This document shows, piece after piece, positions 1 to 6,798 of a stretch of 21,718 bases of DNA. The stretch spans positions 1-21,718 of IMG/VR virus record IMGVR_UViG_3300042563_001227, one strand, 5' to 3'. Position numbers and translations under genes: made by a program. Position 1 is the first letter of the stretch. Each line of letters starts with the position of its first letter. The stretch is from a virus. The notes under the pieces were generated by a model. It searched no databases. It saw only the letters and a program-made list of their open reading frames with translations, and was not told the origin of the DNA.

Positions 1-306
1 AGTTTTAACCTCTTCGGAAAATATAGTTCCGTCTACTGTGAGATTTTCTTGTATATTTGAAACTTTAAGAGTCGTGATCGATACGGCATCGTCTCGAACG
101 ACGAGTTGTTCTTTGCTAGCGAGATCGGTGATCCCGGCACTGGCAAATTTCAGTATCTTTCCGCCGTTGATATGATCGCCGCTGAGCGATCGTTTTGGCA
201 TTTTTTCGATAAATGTCAGAGGATTATTTAGAAGAGATTCTGGATCTTGTTTTTCTAATTCATCTGCTAACGCGGCTAGTACTTGACGAAGGTTGGTTTT
301 ATTCAT
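1..306 (-). CDS. Virion-like (tail fibre/structural) protein, 5' part only
   Basis: The reading frame is open from an ATG at 304-306 to the window edge (102 codons), so the C-terminus is missing. The N-terminus is a charged helix (MNKTNLRQVLAALADELEKQ). It is followed by a stretch with SGDHINGGKI near residue 40 and FASAGITDLA, then a beta-rich stretch with alternating hydrophobic residues and LTVDGTIFSEEV at the edge. This style (GDHINGGKI, then repeated 'LTVDG' beta units) is what I associate with phage tail-fibre or other virion proteins. That is recognition of style, not a family match. It is the last gene before the terminator at 331-354, which faces it from upstream. No strong Shine-Dalgarno is seen before the ATG. 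Alternative: any phage structural protein with beta-helical repeats. Confidence 0.6.
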   Translation of the reverse strand, partial: MNKTNLRQVLAALADELEKQDPESLLNNPLTFIEKMPKRSLSGDHINGGKILKFASAGITDLASKEQLVVRDDAVSITTLKVSNIQENLTVDGTIFSEEVKT

Positions 307-330
307 GGTACTGTATTTATCAGCCAAAGA

Positions 331-354
331 AAAAGCGGGCCTGAGCCCGCTTTT
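331..354 (-). terminator. Rho-independent terminator, probably bidirectional
   Basis: A perfect 10-bp inverted repeat (AAAAGCGGGC, loop CTGA, GCCCGCTTTT) lies 17 nt past the stop codon of the 391-aa gene. Read on the minus strand, the stem is followed by TTTTTCTTT, a good U-tract. The A-run on the other arm gives a shorter U-tract for plus-strand transcripts. It separates the left-edge virion gene from the rest of the minus-strand genes. Confidence 0.85.
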
Positions 355-371
355 ACTGTAAATTTACTTTG

Positions 372-1547
372 TTATTGCACTTTTAACAACACAGTATCTT
401 CGTTAATACGTCCGTTGAGCTTGATATCTACAGCCTTGATGTCCTCTAAGAACTTACGCAACTGTACTTTGCCCGCAGCCTTGAACTCTTTCAACTGTTC
501 TTCTGGCTTACGCAGAGTCTTTTGCACACTCTTGATAGGATCAAACCCAGTTAAGCTGGTACCTTTTACACCCAATTCTTGATATTCAGCGGCCACATAC
601 TTACCCAACTTCCTAGTTTTGGTATTGAAAATCCAAAGCTCTTTGGCGCTGATGATATCTGTGGGATTAATAGATACCAGTTTGAGTTTTTCTTCCGACT
701 TTAGATATTTGAGCTTAGAAACCAGCTTGTCTTTTGGAACCGCTTTCTTGGCTCGAGGCTTCTTATTAACCTTGGCTTCTTGCATCAACATGTCGCAGGC
801 ACTGAGAATCTCGTGATAGAACAATGTAATCTTCTTAAGATTTGCTTTGCTAAGATGGCTATAACCTTCTTTAAGCTGTTCGTCTTTGGTGGTAGCAGCT
901 TCAACTAGCTCGTCGTGTTGGCGTGTGTACAGGTCTTTGATAATGCGAGCATGGGCCGCCTTGACTTCTTTACCACGTAATAGGTTCAACAGTTTGAATG
1001 CTTTTGGATCAAATGTATCTGGATCTTGAGCGAATGCTTCAAGAGCATCTTCGATTTCTTCAGTCATCCTATAGCTTGCTTCTCGAACACGTTCTTGAAT
1101 GCTAGGTTGTACAACTACAGAAACAGAAACGTCTGCAACCTCATCGTTGTCAGTGTCAAACTTGCCCTCATCAACTACTTTAGAGATAGCCTCTCCCAAC
1201 CACTGTGCAGTATTTCGACCGTCGTTGAAGTCTTCTCGTACAGGCGGCATCCCTCGTAGCAGATTGGCTGCGATAGCACCCATAGTAGTTCCGCATCGAT
1301 TGTCTTTGGTCTTTTTAAACTGGGCGATTTGTTCTTTGGTATAGCCAGTTTGGCTCATCCAATTAATGACTTTGGGTTTGAGTTCTTTAGAGCTAGACTC
1401 CAGACGATACCAAGTCATTGCCGAGTGGAAATGACGCAAGAACTGATCGGTACTCCAAGTCTCATGACCTTCCCATTTTGGGGAAAAGTCCTTGCCTTTT
1501 GCCGATCTTGCATGAGCCAAATGTTGGGCTTTGGTTTTAGTAGCCAT
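372..1547 (-). CDS. Conserved-type phage protein of unknown function, 391 aa
   Basis: I do not recognise the family with confidence. The protein is hydrophilic and mostly helical by appearance, with many Lys and Glu. A tryptophan-rich N-terminal part (WEGHETW near residues 25-31, MTWYRLES near 44-51) comes first, then a long helical middle. A Lys/Ala/Arg basic patch (KVNKKPRAKKAVPKDK, about 258-273) precedes a C-terminal part that is more beta-rich. No signal peptide or membrane segment is visible. The start is supported by AGGAG 8 nt upstream of ATG and by a consensus promoter at 1581-1609, which gives a leader of about 27 nt. It is transcribed alone: promoter just upstream, terminator just downstream. 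Monocistronic transcription from a perfect sigma70-type promoter suggests strong early expression (inference). It could be a nucleic-acid-binding or internal protein. Confidence 0.85.
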   Translation of the reverse strand: MATKTKAQHLAHARSAKGKDFSPKWEGHETWSTDQFLRHFHSAMTWYRLESSSKELKPKVINWMSQTGYTKEQIAQFKKTKDNRCGTTMGAIAANLLRGMPPVREDFNDGRNTAQWLGEAISKVVDEGKFDTDNDEVADVSVSVVVQPSIQERVREASYRMTEEIEDALEAFAQDPDTFDPKAFKLLNLLRGKEVKAAHARIIKDLYTRQHDELVEAATTKDEQLKEGYSHLSKANLKKITLFYHEILSACDMLMQEAKVNKKPRAKKAVPKDKLVSKLKYLKSEEKLKLVSINPTDIISAKELWIFNTKTRKLGKYVAAEYQELGVKGTSLTGFDPIKSVQKTLRKPEEQLKEFKAAGKVQLRKFLEDIKAVDIKLNGRINEDTVLLKVQ

Positions 1548-1580
1548 TTAATCCACTCCTATTAATTAAACAATACTTAT

Positions 1581-1609
1581 ATTATAGCACCATTTGGCAA
1601 CTATGTCAA
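1581..1609 (-). promoter_or_regulatory. Consensus sigma70-type promoter for the 391-aa gene
   Basis: On the minus strand TTGACA (1604-1609) and TATAAT (1581-1586) both match the consensus completely and are separated by exactly 17 nt. The expected start of transcription is near 1574. The TGA stop codon of the upstream 64-aa gene (1606-1608) is contained within the -35 hexamer. Confidence 0.85.
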
Positions 1610-1800
1610 TCACTTTCAAATCGTTGTACTTCTACCAAATCGCCATTTTCGTCTTCTTTATAGACTATGGTTTTTAGATAGCCTAGTCCCAAATTTGCTT
1701 CAGCGATTTCCATAGCTTCTTTTCTGCTACTGGTGGTTTCTACCAATTCTTCATGGCCAGATTCTTCCACCGCCCAAACTTCGTATAGTTCAAAGTTCAT
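1606..1800 (-). CDS. Small acidic protein of unknown function, 64 aa
   Basis: A 64-aa acidic protein of alternating beta and alpha character: an N-terminal strand (MNFELYEVWAVEESG), a helix rich in Glu/Ala (SRKEAMEIAEANLG) and a strand ending in an acidic tail. No known motif is visible. TAAGGAG sits at the stop codon of the upstream gene, but it is 14 nt from this ATG, longer than normal. A GTG 3 nt after that SD opens a four-codon frame (GTG TTA GTA TCA TGA) whose stop overlaps this ATG, so translational coupling is conceivable. The gene ends inside the -35 box of the next promoter. Small proteins like this are usual in phage early regions. Confidence 0.65.
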   Translation of the reverse strand: MNFELYEVWAVEESGHEELVETTSSRKEAMEIAEANLGLGYLKTIVYKEDENGDLVEVQRFESD

Positions 1801-1818
1801 GATACTAACACAATCTCC

Positions 1819-2391
1819 TTAGATAAATTTTTCCCAATCTCCACCAGGCACCACTGCCCAGCCAAGACGTTGGAGATCATTCCGGATCTCGTCGGTGATG
1901 CAACCTTCCGGCACATACTTAGTGCGAGCTTGCCACTGCTCGTTTGTTTCTTCACCATCGTATTCGCGATTGAGTCCGCCCATTCCAGAACAATACCAAT
2001 CTATATAGTCGCCTTCTTCACGCATGTCTGCAATAATGCCACCAGCGGATCTCCAACTGCGGCTCCAATAATCTTTGTCTGGATCTTGTCTGAGGATAGG
2101 AACAACTTCTAATTTAATAAAATCGTTATTACACATTGCCGCATACAAATTTTGTGCATACGACTCAGCGGAACGAACTTTGCCTAGAATCCAATCAGTG
2201 GTCAACAGGTCGTATTCCATATTGTTTTTGTGGGATTCGGGATCGTCAAACTTATGTTTATGCTCGTCCAGAATTTTATCGAATAAGTCGAGGTAATCTT
2301 CGTTTAACGGCTCGCCTTTTTCTTCCTGACGATTAACATATCCTGTTTTTTGAAAGCTGAATCGATCAGGGCTTTTTGAAATTTTTGACAT
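1819..2391 (-). CDS. Hypothetical phage protein, 190 aa
   Basis: An unrecognised hydrophilic protein. The N-terminal 40 residues are polar and probably disordered, followed by Asp/Glu-rich helical segments. The C-terminal half has aromatic and glycine motifs (DYWSRSWRSAGGIIADMREE near 107-126, then DWYCSGMGGLNREYDG near 130-145) and ends in LGWAVVPGGDWEKFI. The C-terminus looks like a compact fold with a glycine-rich loop, but I cannot assign a function. Its start overlaps the 3' end of the next upstream gene by 26 nt, typical of a tightly packed operon. Only a weak AAG lies upstream of the ATG, so translation may depend on coupling. Confidence 0.7.
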   Translation of the reverse strand: MSKISKSPDRFSFQKTGYVNRQEEKGEPLNEDYLDLFDKILDEHKHKFDDPESHKNNMEYDLLTTDWILGKVRSAESYAQNLYAAMCNNDFIKLEVVPILRQDPDKDYWSRSWRSAGGIIADMREEGDYIDWYCSGMGGLNREYDGEETNEQWQARTKYVPEGCITDEIRNDLQRLGWAVVPGGDWEKFI

Positions 2392-2779
2392 CTTGAATTG
2401 CGGATTTGAGAGTTTCTGCGTAGTTCAGGGCCTGTTGCTCTGTCATAGCGATAGTTGATTCTGTTTTAACATACCCTCGAATCCATACGGTCCATGTCAA
2501 CTTGACACGGCATACAAATCCGTTGATTAGATCTTTCCAGAACCAATCCCATTCTTGCAGCCAAATATTATCAATATCATATCGTTTCTTAAATGATTCG
2601 GACCAATAATCAGTTTTGGATACAATATAGGTATTGACATTGATTCCTGTATCAACTGCTTCAACTTCAAAGTCAATGTTGTGATCAGGTTGACCGCAGC
2701 CACACACTACTTTATAAAACTTTGAATCTCCGAACTCGCCGGTTTTCATAATACCTAGTGCTGGAGTTTCACTTTTCAT
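2366..2779 (-). CDS. Hypothetical phage protein with CGCG motif, 137 aa
   Basis: An unrecognised protein. The N-terminal part has an antiparallel-strand look with a Cys-Gly-Cys-Gly element (KVVCGCGQPDHNIDFEVEA), suggestive of a beta-hairpin and possibly metal-binding, though only two Cys are present. The middle is tryptophan-rich (WLQEWDWFWKDLINGF), followed by strands and a C-terminal helix (QQALNYAETLKSAIQDVK). I chose the ATG at 2777-2779. The frame can be extended to a GTG at 2798-2800, but that would overlap the upstream 54-aa gene by 32 nt. From the ATG the overlap is 11 nt, and AGG lies at suitable distance. The gene belongs to the same minus-strand run as its neighbours. Confidence 0.65.
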   Translation of the reverse strand: MKSETPALGIMKTGEFGDSKFYKVVCGCGQPDHNIDFEVEAVDTGINVNTYIVSKTDYWSESFKKRYDIDNIWLQEWDWFWKDLINGFVCRVKLTWTVWIRGYVKTESTIAMTEQQALNYAETLKSAIQDVKNFKKP

Positions 2780-2933
2780 TGTGTTTGTACCTGTATTCAC
2801 GTTTTAACCACCATTTGTATCTATCCCAATATTGTTTTATGGTATAGACACTTTCGTTGTAGATCAGATGTTCTTCACAGTTTTCTCTGTAAATTTCTCC
2901 GACCCACAGTCTAAAAGAAGTTTGCCTTTGCAT
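2769..2933 (-). CDS. Small basic aromatic protein, 54 aa
   Basis: An ATG at 2931-2933 opens a 54-codon frame ending TGA at 2769-2771. The product starts MQRQTSFRLWVGEIYRENCE and ends in a very basic, aromatic tail (KWWLKREYRYKHNEK). A TTGTAA-17-TATAAT promoter lies immediately upstream, and AAGAG is just before the ATG. The frame fills an otherwise empty gap between two genes and overlaps the next gene by 11 nt, the local packing style. No family is recognised. It could be a nucleic-acid-binding or host-takeover peptide (inference from charge and position only). Confidence 0.6.
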   Translation of the reverse strand: MQRQTSFRLWVGEIYRENCEEHLIYNESVYTIKQYWDRYKWWLKREYRYKHNEK

Positions 2934-2940
2934 AGCTCTT

Positions 2941-2969
2941 ATTATATATAAAATATTCCAGATTTACAA
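2941..2969 (-). promoter_or_regulatory. Sigma70-type promoter upstream of the 54-aa gene
   Basis: On the minus strand TTGTAA (2964-2969; four of six consensus bases) and a perfect TATAAT (2941-2946) are 17 nt apart. The TAA stop of the SGNH-like gene (2964-2966) is the last three bases of the -35 box. The predicted transcription start falls at or next to the ATG at 2933, so the mRNA would be leaderless or nearly so. Confidence 0.6.
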
Positions 2970-3689
2970 TCTCTTTAAGAACCAATCTGCAACATCTTTG
3001 TGCCAAATGGGTCCGGGATGCATCCCGTCTCTAGCTCGATCGATAGTCTCGATTGGTGCGAGATGAATGATATCATCTAATTCTAATAGGTTGACTTGAT
3101 GTAATCCGCACACTGTTCGAACTAATGCAATGTTTTTTTCTTTGTTATATTGATTTGATTCGTTGTCTATCAATCTTAGATAGTCTTTGATCGGAGGTGG
3201 AGTGGCTGTGTTAAAAGAATACTGATAGTCTTCGGTGAATATTTCTCTTCGAGAGTCGTAGGGCCATGCCACCAGCACTGTAAGATTCTGTGAAATCGCT
3301 TTGAAGTAGGGAACGATACAACAAACCATCCTAGCGATAGTATCACAAGACGCACCAGGAATACCAAAATTTAAAACTTCAGTGCCCGATGTTGCTTTTA
3401 TTATGCTAGAATAAGTTTGATCTAGTCGTACTCCCAGTCCGGCAGTACTGCTCATACCTAATGACACTATGATTGATATGTATGCTGTTTGATATTCGTC
3501 ATCTCGATATCCTAATGAGTTGGCCTTAAAACTTATTCTTGGGTCGTTATACAATTCTTTATCAGGCGAATCGCTTGATCCAGGAATAATTTCAGAAATA
3601 TATTTTATTTCTTTACCAACCATTGACTTGATTTCGGGTCTCGCCAACCATGCTGGGGGTATATGAGGATGAAAGTATTTTAGGTCCAC
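2964..3689 (-). CDS. SGNH/GDSL-hydrolase-like protein, 241 aa
   Basis: The layout fits the SGNH hydrolase fold: block I as LGMSST (residues 77-82, nucleophile Ser80 or Ser81) after a hydrophobic strand, block II/III as NFGIPGAS (107-114), a hydrophobic strand VLVAWPY (138-144), and block V as DGMHPG with Asp221 and His224 (DxxH). The family hydrolyses esters, often O-acetyl or acyl groups on sugars or lipids. The substrate here is unknown. The GDS motif is atypical (Gly-Met-Ser), so catalysis needs confirmation. Translation would start at GTG (3687-3689), overlapping the upstream gene by 10 nt. It probably shares the 4550-4578 promoter. A second SGNH-like gene lies at 8200 among the radical SAM genes. 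Confidence 0.65.
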   Translation of the reverse strand: MDLKYFHPHIPPAWLARPEIKSMVGKEIKYISEIIPGSSDSPDKELYNDPRISFKANSLGYRDDEYQTAYISIIVSLGMSSTAGLGVRLDQTYSSIIKATSGTEVLNFGIPGASCDTIARMVCCIVPYFKAISQNLTVLVAWPYDSRREIFTEDYQYSFNTATPPPIKDYLRLIDNESNQYNKEKNIALVRTVCGLHQVNLLELDDIIHLAPIETIDRARDGMHPGPIWHKDVADWFLKRL

Positions 3690-4513
3690 AGGCTTTCGCG
3701 AATCTTGATAAGGCGAATCATCATTTCTTCATCTTCCTTTTCATAGGCTTTTTCAATTTTACTAAGCAGCTTATGAGCCTTGTTGCTGGCTTTGCGATCT
3801 TCGGGATTTTTTGAGTTTAGGCTGGAAAAGAAACTGCCTGGGTATTTGACTCGCATGGCTTCACAGTGGGCACTCCATCCACTGGCGTCCATCGGATCTG
3901 GCCGGTTGCGATAAGTGGTGGTCCACCAAGTGTAGAGCTCGATGATTTCTTTTGCAGCTTTGGCCTGATATGTAGGTTCAGCTTTATGCTTTTCACCTTC
4001 TTCCAAAAACTCTTCGTTGGTTAGGGTGCTGGCCCATTTTAGATATTCCATACCTGCTTCTGGACAGCGCCAGGTGCGCCAACGTAGCCAACCCTTGCGC
4101 CACCATGGGGTTTCAAATTTAGTCTTAGCATCATCACTCCATATGCAGTGATGCCATGCCTGTTCTATTTCAACAAAATCCACAAGCTCGTTAAAGAGAC
4201 AAGGAAGAAAGCGATTGCCCACATCACGCCAAGTGCCCGGTTTAATATCTCTGGGATGGGCAGTAAGGGAATGAGTGCGACTAACCCAGCGATTATTAAT
4301 ATAATAGCGAACGTCATTTAGTTTATCTGGTATGTAATGCACGATTGTTTGGAGATGATCGAGACCTTCTTCAGCGATCCAATAACGGACAGGATGCGCT
4401 TTGGCTGAACTGGCATACCAAGCATCCCATTCTTCACTGGTGCCACATTTGAGTTTTGGCGAACCACGAAGCCAATCTGCAAATTTTGAACATGTCCAAT
4501 AATGACTACGCAT
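3680..4513 (-). CDS. Tryptophan-rich phage protein of unknown function, 277 aa
   Basis: A soluble protein very rich in Trp, Arg and Glu (WWRKGWLRWRTWR near 137-149; WTTTYRNRPDP further on). It appears mostly helical, with a C-terminal Lys/Glu helix (EKAYEKEDEEMMIRLIKIRESL) that may form a coiled coil. I do not recognise a catalytic motif. The start ATG (4511-4513) has AAGGA 6 nt upstream and a consensus promoter (4550-4578) ahead of it. The 5' leader carries a hairpin at 4530-4545. It is followed by the SGNH-like gene with a 10-nt overlap, so the two are probably co-transcribed. The N-terminal half could be a nucleic-acid or protein interaction domain, but this is speculation. Confidence 0.75.
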   Translation of the reverse strand: MRSHYWTCSKFADWLRGSPKLKCGTSEEWDAWYASSAKAHPVRYWIAEEGLDHLQTIVHYIPDKLNDVRYYINNRWVSRTHSLTAHPRDIKPGTWRDVGNRFLPCLFNELVDFVEIEQAWHHCIWSDDAKTKFETPWWRKGWLRWRTWRCPEAGMEYLKWASTLTNEEFLEEGEKHKAEPTYQAKAAKEIIELYTWWTTTYRNRPDPMDASGWSAHCEAMRVKYPGSFFSSLNSKNPEDRKASNKAHKLLSKIEKAYEKEDEEMMIRLIKIRESLWT

Positions 4514-4529
4514 TTTAATTCCTTAAAGA

Positions 4530-4545
4530 TTGTTCTGCTGAACAA
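4530..4545 (-). repeat. Perfect inverted repeat at the 5' end of a transcript
   Basis: TTGTTC-TGCT-GAACAA is a perfect 6-bp stem with a 4-nt loop. The promoter at 4550-4578 predicts transcription starting near 4543, so the hairpin would sit at the very 5' end of the mRNA, about 17 nt ahead of the ATG. It could stabilise the message or be an operator palindrome covering the start site. Confidence 0.5.
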
Positions 4546-4549
4546 GTTA

Positions 4550-4578
4550 ATTATACTATCTTTCTATAAACCTGTCAA
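4550..4578 (-). promoter_or_regulatory. Consensus sigma70-type promoter for the 277-aa gene
   Basis: On the minus strand TTGACA (4573-4578) and TATAAT (4550-4555) match consensus at all 12 positions, with a 17-nt spacer. The TGA stop codon of kdsB (4575-4577) is embedded in the -35 box. Confidence 0.85.
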
Positions 4579-5234
4579 GATGATTGTTTTTTGAATGATT
4601 CCAAATCTTCAGGTGTATTAATTTCAGCAGCCACTCCAGCATCGGCAATGCCAATTGTGTATCCATTTTGGATCCAACGCAGTTGTTCAAGGCTTTCAAT
4701 TGACTCTTCTGGATAAACAGTTAAACTTCTATAGCATTTCAATGCAGGGGTTCGATAGGCATAGATTCCATAATGCCAATCTCCATACTTCAGCGGCGCA
4801 CGACAAAACCAATGTGCTTCTCCGTTGCTGGAAATTACTTTGACTGTGTTTGGATCGTGTTGTTGGTCTGGTTGCATTGGATGTTTAAGTGTAGCAACAT
4901 CATGCATGTCTAACAATGCCGGTAGTTTGAGAACATCTTCTACAGGAACAACAATCATATCGCCCTGAACATTGATGATGCAATCATAGTGTGGCATCTG
5001 TTTATATGCTTCTGCAATGCGAGCAGTTCCATTTTCACAGTCGTAGGCAAAGATCGCATTGTCTACTTGGTCAGCAATCTCTTTGCTATCAGTAGCAACA
5101 TATACATCAAACCCTGTTTGTAAACATTGTTCATATACTCTGCGAATCAGTGTTTGACCACCTACATCACACAGCATTTTATTTGGAAAACGTGAACTAT
5201 CTAGTCTTGCTGGAATGACAACAGCAGTTTTCAT
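4575..5234 (-). CDS. kdsB: CMP-Kdo synthetase (KdsB-like cytidylyltransferase), 219 aa
   Basis: KdsB transfers CMP from CTP to 3-deoxy-D-manno-octulosonate, activating Kdo for lipopolysaccharide. Visible here are the nucleotide-binding N-terminus VIPARLDSSRFPNKML (6-21), ATDS (47-50), the NVQGD magnesium/nucleotide motif (88-92), HYGIYAYR and the C-terminal INTPEDLESFKK typical of the family. At 219 aa it is shorter than the roughly 250-aa bacterial enzymes; the middle of the protein is compacted. The gene starts in an ATGA overlap with the upstream gene. Phages that carry such genes may alter host or viral glycans; the exact sugar could be another keto-acid sugar. It belongs to the thyX-containing operon, and its stop lies in the next promoter. 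Confidence 0.88.
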   Translation of the reverse strand: MKTAVVIPARLDSSRFPNKMLCDVGGQTLIRRVYEQCLQTGFDVYVATDSKEIADQVDNAIFAYDCENGTARIAEAYKQMPHYDCIINVQGDMIVVPVEDVLKLPALLDMHDVATLKHPMQPDQQHDPNTVKVISSNGEAHWFCRAPLKYGDWHYGIYAYRTPALKCYRSLTVYPEESIESLEQLRWIQNGYTIGIADAGVAAEINTPEDLESFKKQSS

Positions 5235-5614
5235 ATTTTTCTTTGATAACCTGCAAGGTTAAGCATAACTGAATATTGCTCGTAGGCCTTTTGCACAGCA
5301 GCGTTGGTATGCCTGTAGTGTGCTTCTTCCCGTTCTTTGTTCATTAGGGTCTCGAACATGTCAATTTCTCCTTGACTATGCCTTTGCCATTTAAAGAAAC
5401 GACGTTCCATTTCTACAAGTGTGCGTAGTCGACTTTCTGGAATTTCTAAAGTAATGACTGGTTCGGTTTCAAACTCCACGATGTCATTGCGAATAATATC
5501 AGCTCGGGATGGGTCTGTAAAGAAACGTGGAGGGTGATAACGTGCTCTACGTTTTTGGTCGTTGAGAACGTTGACCTCATAGTTGCGACAGAAGTCTTTT
5601 AATTCGTCAGTCAT
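5231..5614 (-). CDS. Small hydrophilic phage protein of unknown function, 127 aa
   Basis: An unrecognised, highly charged, mostly helical protein. It has a basic N-terminal stretch (QKRRARYHPPRFF, about 20-32), a central beta-like stretch (VEFETEPVITLEIPESRL), and a long C-terminal helix (MNKEREEAHYRHTNAAVQKAYEQYSVMLNLAG) with coiled-coil character. No catalytic motif is seen. It overlaps thyX upstream by 8 nt and kdsB downstream by 4 nt (ATGA), so translation is coupled. Nothing in it points to nucleotide or sugar metabolism. A structural or scaffold-like role is possible but unproven. Confidence 0.75.
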   Translation of the reverse strand: MTDELKDFCRNYEVNVLNDQKRRARYHPPRFFTDPSRADIIRNDIVEFETEPVITLEIPESRLRTLVEMERRFFKWQRHSQGEIDMFETLMNKEREEAHYRHTNAAVQKAYEQYSVMLNLAGYQRKI

Positions 5615-6293
5615 GTTTGGTTAGACTTTCGGCCATCGGAAAGATTGCGGCAATGGCTTTGGCACAGGCAATGGCTACAAGCTGATGTTCTTTCTGTGTG
5701 CCATTGGCCGAGCGAAGTTCGATGAAGTGTACCCAAGAACGCAGGGTACCGTTCATGTAAACACGGCTTTCGGTATTGCCTTCTGGTAGCACTGCGCGAG
5801 CTTGTTCCTTGGCTAGGCCATTCTGGACAGCCCAAGTGTAGGCTTCCTTAGCGGCTCTAATAACACCTTGTTGTTTTTCTTCCCATAAACGTGTGAGCTC
5901 TCTCTGACCAGGGTCTCCCATGTCCAGTTCGACACTATTCTGTCTGTTCTTGGTGTCCTGCAACCGTGCTTCTCTAATGACGAAGTTAAGATCTTTTGTA
6001 GGGTCAGCGTATCGTTGACTAAACTCTTGGAAGGCAAAGCTTCTGTGTCGTAGGATCTGTCTGGCGATGTCTCTGGTTGTGGTGATTTCAACGCAGGCTG
6101 AAACCATTTCCAAGGGACTCCAGTGTGCGTGTTTAACAAGATATCGTATAAGCTTCTCTGATGTCTCTGTATTGAGTTGGTTTGATGGGTTGGAGACACG
6201 GGCGCAATACGCAATGAGTTCCTGCGCATCGTCGATGCCAAGCTCTGCAAATTCTGCTGTGGGCTGGCTGTAGGATAAAAGTTTAACATTCAT
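5607..6293 (-). CDS. thyX: Flavin-dependent thymidylate synthase ThyX, 228 aa
   Basis: ThyX makes dTMP from dUMP using methylene-tetrahydrofolate, NADPH and FAD. The ThyX signature is present at residues 82-95 as RHRSFAFQEFSQRY. The second serine of the motif (Ser92) and Arg94 are kept, while the first serine position of RHRxxS is Ala87. Other family features are HAHWSPLEM near 55-63, matching the usual 'HxSPxEH' region, and the C-terminal RSWVHFIELR with conserved Arg and Asn near NGT. The length is normal for ThyX. Its ATG directly follows the TAA of the upstream gene (TAAATG). Phages use it to supply thymidine for DNA synthesis. Confidence 0.95.
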   Translation of the reverse strand: MNVKLLSYSQPTAEFAELGIDDAQELIAYCARVSNPSNQLNTETSEKLIRYLVKHAHWSPLEMVSACVEITTTRDIARQILRHRSFAFQEFSQRYADPTKDLNFVIREARLQDTKNRQNSVELDMGDPGQRELTRLWEEKQQGVIRAAKEAYTWAVQNGLAKEQARAVLPEGNTESRVYMNGTLRSWVHFIELRSANGTQKEHQLVAIACAKAIAAIFPMAESLTKHD

Positions 6294-6797
6294 TTATTTT
6301 TCTTTCAATATCTTCATGATCTTCTCTTTTTCGAGAATATCTTTTTCTAGTTCCATATATTGCTTACGCAACTCTTTTAATGTGCTCCACCGTTCTTCTA
6401 GTTCTGAATTAGGGTGAAGTATGCCTAACCGTTCTTCAATTTTTTCAATAGCTTCTGTTAGACTCTTACCGCCAATTTTAATGTCGGCCCCCTTCTTCAT
6501 GGTCAGACCATCTGCATCAATGTTTACGACAGTTCCAGTGTTCCAACTTGTACCACCAGCTCCGGTCGTTAAAAACTGCCCGGCTCCGCCAGTACCGTTG
6601 GTAGTAAATGTATACGGCACAGTTGTACTACCGGTTGATATAGTATATCCACCACTAGAAATAGTTGTTGAACCAGCACCATAAGCATTGATAACAGAGC
6701 CGGCGCCCCCTGGCGGGATTGCGCCGTATCCATTTAGATCTACAACATCTACAACGTCTTGAGCAATGATGCCCGGATGTGTAAGATCATCAGTCAT
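6294..6797 (-). CDS. Glycine-rich virion-like protein with coiled-coil tail, 167 aa
   Basis: The N-terminal part is about 100 residues of Gly/Ser/Thr-rich, beta-prone sequence (GGAGSVINAYGAGSTTISSG and similar), like the repetitive region of phage fibres or decoration proteins. It is followed by INIDADGLTMKKGADIKIGG and then a helical C-terminus from EAIEKIEERLGILHPN to the end. That C-terminus has heptad-like Leu/Ile spacing and resembles tails of T4-like marine phage structural proteins, by my recollection. I chose ATG 6795-6797 (MTDDLTHPG), one base after the upstream stop. An ATG at 6837-6839 would add 14 residues but overlap the upstream gene by 41 nt. Neither has a strong SD. A structural gene inside a thyX/kdsB operon is notable. 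Confidence 0.7.
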   Translation of the reverse strand: MTDDLTHPGIIAQDVVDVVDLNGYGAIPPGGAGSVINAYGAGSTTISSGGYTISTGSTTVPYTFTTNGTGGAGQFLTTGAGGTSWNTGTVVNIDADGLTMKKGADIKIGGKSLTEAIEKIEERLGILHPNSELEERWSTLKELRKQYMELEKDILEKEKIMKILKEK

Positions 6798-6798
6798 A

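Noticed and set aside
283-582. 99-codon plus-strand open frame across the terminator and the 391-aa gene
   Set aside because: It crosses the terminator hairpin and is antisense to a well-supported gene; no RBS or family signal.
2495-2507. Perfect 13-nt palindrome TGTCAACTTGACA, containing two -35-like hexamers
   Set aside because: It lies inside a coding sequence and neither hexamer has a TATAAT 16-18 nt downstream, so I see no promoter.
5813-6289. 158-codon open frame on the minus strand overlapping thyX
   Set aside because: It lies wholly within thyX in another frame. ThyX has its signature motif, and this frame has no recognisable features.
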